NCBI GenBank assembly: GCA_903890345.1
Contig: CAITAV010000066.1
Coordinates: 1 to 5,083 of the forward strand
Direction: 5' to 3'
DNA: 5,083 nt
Source: an uncultured Actinomycetes bacterium
Lineage (GTDB): Bacteria > Actinomycetota > Actinomycetes > Nanopelagicales > Nanopelagicaceae
The notes below the pieces were generated by a model. The model saw nothing but the letters and a program-made list of their open reading frames with translations, was not told the DNA's origin and ran no database searches. The stretch's first letter is position 1, and the number at the start of each line of letters is the position of its first letter. Positions 1-5,083 of the stretch are shown here, one piece after another. The position numbers and the translations under genes were made by a program.

Positions 1-63
1 TCGGTTAGAGCCCAAGGATTTGAAAATCTAAATATCCACAGTTTTCACAGAGCTTAGAATTAT
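1..63. other. Unassigned left edge upstream of comF
   Basis: This short stretch precedes the comF-type gene. Two rightward frames are open from the window edge: one ends at a TAA at 29-31, the other at a TAG at 55-57. Either could be the last codons of an upstream gene. In many actinobacteria the gene before comF is lpqB, but too few residues are visible to recognise it. No clear promoter or terminator hairpin is seen. A DnaA-box-like tandem motif lies at 32-50. Confidence 0.3.
32..50 (+). other. Tandem DnaA-box-like motif
   Basis: ATATCCACA at 32-40 differs from the DnaA-box consensus TTATCCACA at one position. It is followed directly by a degenerate copy, so TATCCACAG (33-41) and TTTTCACAG (42-50) form a 9-bp near-repeat matching at 7 of 9 positions. 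This could be a DnaA-binding site in front of comF-secA, or chance in AT-rich sequence. The second copy is weak, and nothing else here suggests a replication origin. Confidence 0.25.
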
Positions 64-738
64 TTGCTTCTGACTTGCCATTATTTAGCAGTGTTAAAAC
101 CTCACTCACTAAGTGAAATATTGTTTCCGAATCGTTGTTTTGGTTGCCGAGCTCTAGGTCCAGATATCTGTTCCAAGTGCAGAGTGCTTTGGAATCCTCA
201 TCTCTATCGAAGCACCTTGGATTCTATGCATGTTTATTCTGCCGTTCTATATTCTCCTGTTGCAAAGCGCATAATACTTTCAGCAAAGGAAAATGGAATT
301 AAATCTGCAGATGATTTAATTATTCATGCAATCACACATTCGCTACATTTATTACTGCGAGATTTTGAAATGGGAATACTTGTTCCCGCTCCATCTAGAA
401 AAAGTTCAAACCGAAAAAGAGGTAGAGATTTTTTATCTGAAATCACGCACTCAATTGCGCGCAGTGAATCACTAGAATGTATGGATTTATTGATTCATAC
501 ACGAAAGGTAAAAGATCAATCCGGGCTTAGTGCCCACGACCGCAGTGAAAATATTTATCAAGCATTGGCGATTAACAGGAATAAATTGCCCAGACTCGGA
601 GTTGATACTGATGTGATTCTTGTCGATGACTTGCTCACAACTGGCGCAACACTTCTTGAAGCCCGAAGGGCTCTGAAAGTGCGCGGGGTAAGGGTGATTG
701 CGGCAATTACTGCCTGCCTCTCACCACCGCTAAGATAA
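64..738 (+). CDS. comF: ComF-family phosphoribosyltransferase (ComFC-like)
   Basis: The 224-residue product has the ComF/ComFC/GntX layout. At the N-terminus there is a four-cysteine zinc-finger-like module (C25, C28, C36, C39). A type I phosphoribosyltransferase domain follows, with VPAP at 108-111, the family block DQSGLSAHDR at 151-160, and the PRPP-binding loop VILVDDLLTTGAT at 184-196. In competent bacteria ComFC acts in the cytoplasm on incoming single-stranded DNA; in others the role is unclear, and no enzymatic substrate can be read from the sequence. The usual RGFN block is RGRD here (119-122). The start is uncertain: a TTG at 64 is the earliest possible, because a TAG lies at 55-57. 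An in-frame GTG at 91 would give a more typical N-terminus close to the first zinc ligands. Neither has a strong Shine-Dalgarno sequence. Its place just ahead of secA matches actinobacterial synteny. Family assignment is secure; function in this organism is inferred. Confidence 0.88.
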   Translation: MLLTCHYLAVLKPHSLSEILFPNRCFGCRALGPDICSKCRVLWNPHLYRSTLDSMHVYSAVLYSPVAKRIILSAKENGIKSADDLIIHAITHSLHLLLRDFEMGILVPAPSRKSSNRKRGRDFLSEITHSIARSESLECMDLLIHTRKVKDQSGLSAHDRSENIYQALAINRNKLPRLGVDTDVILVDDLLTTGATLLEARRALKVRGVRVIAAITACLSPPLR

Positions 739-785
739 CCCAGTTACTTGGTCCGACCGCTTTAAACCTTTGAAAGGGTGATTCG
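739..785 (+). promoter_or_regulatory. comF-secA spacer with secA ribosome binding site
   Basis: The 47-bp spacer contains AAAGGG at 773-778, seven bases before the secA ATG at 786. This is a good Shine-Dalgarno match and fixes the secA start. No terminator or convincing promoter is visible, so secA may be co-transcribed with comF. The gap is too short to contain the hpf gene that usually separates comF and secA in actinobacteria. Confidence 0.6.
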
Positions 786-3455
786 ATGCCAGCCTTTTTT
801 GATCGCATTCTGCGCGCTGGCGAAGGTCGAATCCTTAAAGATCTCAGCAAATTAGTTGTTCAAATTAATGCGCAAGAATCTCGAATGATCGCAATGAGCG
901 ATGAAGAACTGCGCGAACAAACTCAAACTTTTAAAAATCGTTATTCACAAGGCGAAACACTGGACCAGTTACTTCCAGAAGCATTTGCCGCGGTACGAGA
1001 AGCAGCAAAACGAACTCTTGGACAACGTCACTATGACGTTCAACTTATGGGTGGAGCAGCACTGCATCGCGGAAATATTGCAGAAATGCGAACAGGTGAA
1101 GGTAAAACTCTTGTTGCAACCCTTCCGTCATATCTCAACGCACTCGCAGGTCGTGGTGTGCACGTTGTAACTGTCAATGATTATTTAGCAGAACGCGATA
1201 GCGAGTGGATGGGACGCGTTCACCGCTTCCTTGGTTTAAACGTTGGAGTAATACTTGCAAACATGACGCCGGCAGAACGTCGCGAAGCATACGGCGCAGA
1301 TATTACGTATGGTACAAATAATGAATTTGGTTTTGATTACTTGCGTGACAACATGGCATGGAATATGGATGATTGTGTACACAGAGACCACTACTTTGCC
1401 GTAGTTGACGAAGTTGACTCTATTTTGATTGATGAAGCAAGAACTCCGCTGATTATTAGTGGACCCGCTGATAAAGCAACCAAGTGGTACGTCGAATTTA
1501 GCCAAATTTCACAAAAACTCGAGCGCGGACGTCACTACGAAGTTGATGAAAAAAAGCGCACAGTTGGAATTCTTGAAGAAGGTGTAACTCAAGTAGAACA
1601 GCTACTTAAGATCGAAAACCTTTATGAAGCAGCCAATACTCCGATGATTGGCTACCTCAATAACTCAATTCGCGCTAAAGAGCTCTTCAAGCGCGATAAA
1701 GATTATGTTGTCATGAATGGCGAATTACTTATTGTCGATGAACATACTGGCCGAATTCTTGCTGGACGTCGCTACAGCGAAGGTATGCATCAAGCCCTCG
1801 AAGCTAAAGAACGTATTGAAATCCAAGATGAAAACCAGACTTTGGCGACAATTACTCTTCAGAATTACTTCCGTTTATACGAAAAACTTTCAGGTATGAC
1901 GGGTACTGCAATGACTGAAGCATCTGAATTTCATCAGATCTACAAGCTTGGTGTTGTGCCAATTCCCACAAACCGCTCAATGGTTCGACTTGATCAAGCA
2001 GATTTAGTTTATAAGTCAGAAGAAGGAAAATTTGCTGCAGTGACAGCAGATATTGTGCAGCGCCATCGCAAAGGACAACCAGTACTTGTTGGAACTGTCA
2101 GCGTTGAAAAATCTGAAGAGTTATCAGCCTTGCTTAAGAAAAGCGGAGTGCCTCACGAAGTTCTCAATGCAAAACACCATGAACGTGAAGCAGCAATCAT
2201 TGCAAGAGCAGGTGTTGTTGGCGCCGTAACAGTTGCTACCAATATGGCAGGTCGCGGAACTGACATCATGCTCGGCGGTAATCCAGAATTCATGGCTGAC
2301 TTTGAATTACAACGCAAGGGATTATCTCCAGTTGATAATCCACAAGAGTACGAAGCTGCTTGGCCAGATGAAATAGCAAAACAAAAAGCCGCTGTTTCAA
2401 AAGGACATGATGAAGTCAGTGCTCTCGGAGGACTCTACGTACTCGGAACAGAGCGTCACGAATCAAGACGTATCGATAATCAGTTGCGTGGACGATCTGG
2501 TCGTCAAGGCGATCCTGGTGAATCTCGTTTCTACCTTTCATTACAAGATGAGTTAATGCGCAGATTTAATTCAGGTTTAGTTGAACGTTTCTTATCTGCA
2601 GCTGGAATTCCAGATGATGCGCCAATCGAATCGAAGATGGTTTCAAATGCGATTCGTTCGGCTCAAACCCAAGTAGAAGCCCAGAACTTTGAAATACGTA
2701 AGAATGTTCTTAAATATGACGATGTCATGAATCGCCAGCGCGAAGTAATTTACGGTGAGCGCCGCCTTGTATTAGAAGGCAAGGACATCAAGGATCAAGT
2801 TGCTGAATTCATGAGCGAAACTCTGGATGCTTACGTTGATGCAGCGACAGCAGACGGATTCGCCGAAGATTGGGATCTGGAAAAACTCTGGACAGCGTTA
2901 AAGGTTATTTATCCAGTCTCATTTACAGTTCAAGACATTGAAAAAGAAGTTGGCTCACGAGCAGGCTTAGATTCTGAATTTTTGCGCACTCGCATCCAAG
3001 AAGATGTAGCAATTGCGTATCAAAGACGCGAAGAGAGCCTAGGCACTGAAGTAATGCGCGAATTGGAGCGAAAAGTTTTGCTCTCAGTCCTTGATCGCAA
3101 ATGGCGTGAGCATCTATATGAAATGGATTATTTGCAAGAGGGAATTGGGCTACGTGCAATGGCCCAACGTGATCCACTCGTTGAATATCAGCGAGAAGGT
3201 TTTGATCTTTTCACTGCGATGATGGATGCAATTAAGGAAGAGATCGCTAGCTATCTGTTTAACATCGAAGTTCAAGTTGAAGGTGGCAACAAGGTTCAGG
3301 CAAAGGGTCTCGAACAACCAGAAGCACCGGCAGCAGCGCTTAAGTACACCGCTGCCGATGAAGATGGTGTTACACGTTCAACGGATGTATCAAGAAATGG
3401 TCCATGCCCGTGCGGATCAGGTAAAAAATTCAAACGTTGTCATGGTGCCGCTTAA
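786..3455 (+). CDS. secA: Preprotein translocase motor ATPase SecA
   Basis: This 889-residue protein is a full-length SecA, the peripheral cytoplasmic ATPase that pushes unfolded preproteins through the SecYEG channel. Domains in order: NBD1 with Walker A TGEGKT at 103-108 and the DEVD Walker B at 208-211; the preprotein cross-linking region, roughly 222-370; the MTGTAMTE segment at 371-378; NBD2 with TNMAGRGTDI at 485-494 and the arginine-finger region QLRGRSGRQGDPG at 566-578; then the helical scaffold and wing (VLKYDDVMNRQRE, 641-653). The C-terminal tail, 870-887, has C874, C876, C885 and H886, the CXCX8CH zinc site that in other bacteria contacts SecB or ribosomes. All key motifs are intact. 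Length and the zinc tail fit the housekeeping SecA1 type rather than a shortened SecA2. The ATG is supported by a strong ribosome binding site 7 bp upstream. The stop lies 4 bp from that of the convergent neighbour. Confidence 0.99.
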   Translation: MPAFFDRILRAGEGRILKDLSKLVVQINAQESRMIAMSDEELREQTQTFKNRYSQGETLDQLLPEAFAAVREAAKRTLGQRHYDVQLMGGAALHRGNIAEMRTGEGKTLVATLPSYLNALAGRGVHVVTVNDYLAERDSEWMGRVHRFLGLNVGVILANMTPAERREAYGADITYGTNNEFGFDYLRDNMAWNMDDCVHRDHYFAVVDEVDSILIDEARTPLIISGPADKATKWYVEFSQISQKLERGRHYEVDEKKRTVGILEEGVTQVEQLLKIENLYEAANTPMIGYLNNSIRAKELFKRDKDYVVMNGELLIVDEHTGRILAGRRYSEGMHQALEAKERIEIQDENQTLATITLQNYFRLYEKLSGMTGTAMTEASEFHQIYKLGVVPIPTNRSMVRLDQADLVYKSEEGKFAAVTADIVQRHRKGQPVLVGTVSVEKSEELSALLKKSGVPHEVLNAKHHEREAAIIARAGVVGAVTVATNMAGRGTDIMLGGNPEFMADFELQRKGLSPVDNPQEYEAAWPDEIAKQKAAVSKGHDEVSALGGLYVLGTERHESRRIDNQLRGRSGRQGDPGESRFYLSLQDELMRRFNSGLVERFLSAAGIPDDAPIESKMVSNAIRSAQTQVEAQNFEIRKNVLKYDDVMNRQREVIYGERRLVLEGKDIKDQVAEFMSETLDAYVDAATADGFAEDWDLEKLWTALKVIYPVSFTVQDIEKEVGSRAGLDSEFLRTRIQEDVAIAYQRREESLGTEVMRELERKVLLSVLDRKWREHLYEMDYLQEGIGLRAMAQRDPLVEYQREGFDLFTAMMDAIKEEIASYLFNIEVQVEGGNKVQAKGLEQPEAPAAALKYTAADEDGVTRSTDVSRNGPCPCGSGKKFKRCHGAA

Positions 3456-3459
3456 TTTT

Positions 3460-3978
3460 TTAAAGTAAGTCCAAGGCTGTACACAACCAACGGTTATCAA
3501 CTCCTTCAAATCGAACTGATAACGCGCGTAAACGTTCTCCGAATCTGACAGTCACTACAGATTCACAAATACCATCTAATGGTTCGCTTTGATGAATAGT
3601 TCGAAGTTTTCCGACCTCCTTAAATGTTCCGGCACGAGCATGTAATTCGGTGAAGATTTTTCGATGACACATACGAGTCAGTTGTGATGGCGAACGACGC
3701 CCAGCCCAGATTTCAAGAACACTGACAACAAAGCGCATGGTCCACTCATGCAACTCTGGTAAATCACTTGCAGAAGTTGGTTGTGGCGAGAAATCAGGAT
3801 CGAATTCATCATCAAAAGTTGAAGGGATCAAATAGAGCCGAGCTTTTTGTTTTTCATGTTCTTCCACAATTGGTCGAAACATTTCTAACATCGGGTGTTG
3901 CCAATCTTCGGCCTCGCAGCTAGAAATTTGGGCGTAAGTAACAGGCTTTATTAAGGAAATGCTCTCTAAGGTTGTCAT
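3460..3978 (-). CDS. Rv3235 family protein (DUF6459-like), function unknown
   Basis: The 172-residue product resembles the actinobacterial Rv3235 family. The N-terminal 75 residues are low in conservation signals, with an acidic, proline-containing linker around 55-75. The C-terminal half carries the family pattern: a helical block WTMRFVVSVLEIWAGRRSPSQLTRM (79-103), then a strand-rich block with HQSEPLDGICESVVTVRFGERLRALSVRFEG (129-159) and a terminal RWLCTALDLL. No signal peptide, membrane segment or catalytic motif is seen, so it is probably cytoplasmic. No biochemical function is known to me for this family. It is convergent to secA with a 4-bp gap; from memory, Rv3235 also faces secA1 in mycobacteria. 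The ATG at 3978 is the first start after an in-frame upstream stop but has no clear Shine-Dalgarno sequence; M30 or M33 are alternative starts. Family assignment rests on pattern recognition, not a search. Confidence 0.72.
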   Translation of the reverse strand: MTTLESISLIKPVTYAQISSCEAEDWQHPMLEMFRPIVEEHEKQKARLYLIPSTFDDEFDPDFSPQPTSASDLPELHEWTMRFVVSVLEIWAGRRSPSQLTRMCHRKIFTELHARAGTFKEVGKLRTIHQSEPLDGICESVVTVRFGERLRALSVRFEGVDNRWLCTALDLL

Positions 3979-4014
3979 GAATAGAGATTGGCTCAGATGT
4001 TGAGGCTAAGAAAC

Positions 4015-4043
4015 AGATAAAGAGATGAATCCCAACTCATCAA
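4015..4043 (-). promoter_or_regulatory. Possible promoter for the Rv3235-like gene
   Basis: Reading leftward, TTGATG (plus-strand 4043-4038) is followed after exactly 17 bases by TTATCT (4020-4015). This resembles a -35/-10 pair of the housekeeping sigma factor and would place the transcript start about 30 bases before the ATG at 3978. The -10 element is only a moderate match. Confidence 0.3.
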
Positions 4044-4058
4044 AAAGTATGAATGTGG

Positions 4059-4089
4059 AGTATTGACGAATACAAATACTTTCTAGCGT
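4059..4089 (+). promoter_or_regulatory. Possible promoter and inverted repeat ahead of the CpaB-like gene
   Basis: TTGACG at 4063-4068 is a good -35 match. The best -10 of the TAnnnT type is TAGCGT at 4084-4089, with a short 15-bp spacer. Around the -35 lies an inverted repeat: AGTATT at 4059-4064 and AATACT at 4075-4080, plus an inner GTATT/AATAC pair (4060-4064, 4069-4073) around a GACG loop. This could be an operator overlapping the promoter. The prediction is weak because the spacer is short and the repeat arms are AT-rich. Confidence 0.3.
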
Positions 4090-4102
4090 TGAGTACCTGC
4101 CT

Positions 4103-4702
4103 ATGGCCATTCACAGAAAATCCTCACGCGGACGTTTAGTTCTAGCAATCGTTCTTATTGCAGCATCACTCGTAAGCGCTTTCATATTCTCATCACTAGC
4201 AAATCAAAAAACGAGCATGATAGTTTCCACAAATTTCTTATTACCAGGACACCAGATAATTGAAAGTGATCTCACACGTATTCAAGTTTCACTCGGAGAA
4301 GTTGCCGATAATTACGTAAGTGATAATTCGCAAATTGTCGGCTCCTTTACAAAAGTAAGGATTGAGGCACACGAGTTAATCTCAAAGAGCTCGCTTTCAT
4401 CACAATCCGATGCAATTTCGCTGAGTTCTGTTCCATTGAGTATTCGATCAGCGGATGCCCCTGATGGACTAATTCCCGGAGCCTCGGTTGATATTTACTG
4501 GGTGCAAGATGATACGAACGCTGACATGCAACTGATTCCAGAGTTAGTAGTTGTGGGAGCGCATGTACTTGCAATCACTAAGAGTGGTTCTAATTTTGGT
4601 AGTGAAGTTGGTCTAACAGTGGCCATTAGCTCTGAAGACGTGCTCTTACTTCTTGGTGCAACATCACAGGGCCGGGTAGTTCTCGTGAGTTCTCATGGCT
4701 GA
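4103..4702 (+). CDS. Membrane-anchored SAF-domain protein, CpaB/RcpC-like (Flp pilus assembly)
   Basis: The 199-residue product starts with a short basic tail (HRKSSRGR, 4-11). A single hydrophobic segment at about 12-33 would anchor it in the membrane with the rest outside. Residues about 39-99 look like a SAF domain, with FLLPGHQIIESDLTRIQVS at 45-63 and a closing IEAHELISKSSL at 87-98. A CpaB/RcpC-like region follows: VPLSIRSADAPDGLIPGASVDIYWV at 110-134, and TVAISSEDVLLLLGATSQGRVVLVSS at 172-197, matching the family's strand-helix-strand ending. CpaB/RcpC proteins act in the envelope during Flp/Tad pilus biogenesis, possibly binding peptidoglycan through SAF. The protein is shorter than typical Gram-negative CpaB, as expected for an actinobacterium without an outer-membrane secretin. 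No strong ribosome binding site precedes the ATG. It overlaps the next gene by 8 bp, which indicates translational coupling. A generic SAF protein is the main alternative. Confidence 0.7.
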   Translation: MAIHRKSSRGRLVLAIVLIAASLVSAFIFSSLANQKTSMIVSTNFLLPGHQIIESDLTRIQVSLGEVADNYVSDNSQIVGSFTKVRIEAHELISKSSLSSQSDAISLSSVPLSIRSADAPDGLIPGASVDIYWVQDDTNADMQLIPELVVVGAHVLAITKSGSNFGSEVGLTVAISSEDVLLLLGATSQGRVVLVSSHG

Positions 4703-5083
4703 GATTGCACTGCCCGTTATTGTCACGGCAATTTCAAACTCTGATCAAGAAAGTTTTATAGCGGGTACCTTATTTACACAAGGGTGGAGTGTCATTCATC
4801 GAGCTGTTGACTTTGAATCTTTACTGGAATTTGCTACTAACCAAAAGGAGCAAGCAAGCACCGCGCTACTTCTGTATTCGCCGGACTTGAATGATTTTGA
4901 CACAAAAATATTTGAAACGCTTTCTTTGAGTTTTCGACAAATAATCGGATTTGCTTCATCTACTACCGTACGAAGCACGGATGACTTACTGCATGAAATT
5001 CCGGCAACAGCGCCACAACTCGCAACATTTATACGTGGGTATGTTAGGTCGCCATTAATCAGAAAACTCAAGCCATTGATACA
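4695..5083 (+). CDS. Partial: N-terminus of a CpaE/TadZ-like protein, runs off the window
   Basis: An ATG at 4695 opens a frame with no stop to the window end (129 full codons seen). It overlaps the CpaB-like gene by 8 bp (ATGGCTGA), a typical coupled-operon junction. The visible part alternates strands and helices like a degenerate response-regulator receiver: VIVTAIS (8-14), a helix and strand through GWSVIHRAVDFESLLEFA (30-47), ALLLYSPDLNDFD (57-69), and RQIIGFASS (81-89). A basic linker, YVRSPLIRKLKPL, follows at 116-128. CpaE/TadZ proteins have such a pseudo-receiver followed by a ParA/MinD-type ATPase domain and position the Tad pilus machine at the membrane. The ATPase domain would lie beyond the edge and is not seen, so the assignment depends mainly on fold pattern and the CpaB-like neighbour. 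That the frame is real is much more certain than its family. Confidence 0.6.
   Translation, partial: MAEIALPVIVTAISNSDQESFIAGTLFTQGWSVIHRAVDFESLLEFATNQKEQASTALLLYSPDLNDFDTKIFETLSLSFRQIIGFASSTTVRSTDDLLHEIPATAPQLATFIRGYVRSPLIRKLKPLI

Larger units (their letters stand above)
3979..4102. other. Divergent intergenic region
   Basis: These 124 bases separate the leftward Rv3235-like gene from the rightward CpaB-like gene, so promoters for both should lie here. Candidates for each direction are listed separately. No tRNA, terminator hairpin or recognisable riboswitch is seen. A 13-residue rightward frame (4025-4066) has no sign of being a gene beyond an AGAG just before its ATG. Confidence 0.6.

Noticed and set aside
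767..777. CCTTTGAAAGG palindrome overlapping the secA ribosome binding site
   Set aside because: With a one-base centre it cannot form a stable hairpin; only a few AT-rich pairs would remain, so no RNA switch is claimed.
901..1170. 89-codon + strand open frame inside secA
   Set aside because: It lies wholly within the secA reading frame region, has no family pattern, and its composition is that of a frame-shifted reading of conserved NBD1 codons.
1236..1505. 89-codon - strand open frame inside secA
   Set aside because: Antisense shadow of conserved SecA codons (DEVD region); no recognisable domain or ribosome binding site.
1717..1899. 60-codon + strand open frame inside secA
   Set aside because: Overlaps the intact SecA frame completely and shows no protein-like pattern.
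2923..3177. 84-codon - strand open frame inside secA
   Set aside because: Antisense to the SecA scaffold and wing domains; cysteine- and histidine-rich, as expected for an antisense shadow.
3226..3468. 80-codon + strand frame across the secA 3' end
   Set aside because: Reads the secA tail in another frame; the true frame carries the conserved zinc-binding tail.
4025..4066. 13-residue + strand open frame in the divergent intergenic region
   Set aside because: AGAG directly abuts the ATG, so spacing is wrong for a ribosome binding site, and the peptide has no pattern. Treated as chance.
4347..4574. 75-codon - strand frame inside the CpaB-like gene
   Set aside because: Antisense to a well-patterned SAF/CpaB-like reading frame, with no recognisable features.
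4796..5071. 91-codon - strand frame at the right edge
   Set aside because: The + strand frame from 4695 is open throughout, is coupled to the preceding gene by an 8-bp overlap and has a fold-like strand-helix pattern. The antisense frame has none of these.

Overview
The window looks like a chromosomal segment of a low-GC, small-genome member of the Actinomycetota. A freshwater acI / Nanopelagicales-type bacterium is the best guess. Two things support this. The gene order (comF, then secA, then a convergent Rv3235-type gene) resembles the actinobacterial lpqB-comF-hpf-secA region. The base composition is AT-richer than in soil actinomycetes, and the genes are tightly packed. The lineage is an inference; no rRNA or tRNA is present to confirm it.

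Layout. Bases 1-63 hold the end of an upstream region that cannot be assigned, with a tandem DnaA-box-like motif. A ComF-family phosphoribosyltransferase gene follows (64-738, + strand), then a complete secA (786-3455, +) with all the ATPase motifs and the C-terminal zinc-binding tail. The expected hpf gene between comF and secA is absent. Convergent to secA, with only 4 bp between the stop codons, is an Rv3235/DUF6459-type gene (3460-3978, - strand). A 124-bp divergent intergenic region (3979-4102) separates it from a second rightward unit. That unit holds a membrane-anchored SAF/CpaB-like protein (4103-4702) and, overlapping it by 8 bp, the start of a gene that runs off the window (4695-5083+). 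The second gene looks like the N-terminal, receiver-like part of a CpaE/TadZ-type protein.

How the genes fit together. SecA is the housekeeping motor that drives preproteins through SecYEG. The ComF-type protein has the zinc-finger plus phosphoribosyltransferase architecture that, in naturally competent bacteria, is linked to processing of imported DNA. The CpaB-like/CpaE-like pair is what one expects at the head of a Flp/Tad pilus cluster. A DNA-uptake or pilus-related link between the two ends of the window is possible but is inference only.

Most of the window is ordinary conserved core genome. The most informative points are the unclosed CpaE-like reading frame at the right edge and the possible start of a Tad locus. 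No CRISPR array, insertion sequence, tRNA or rRNA was seen.
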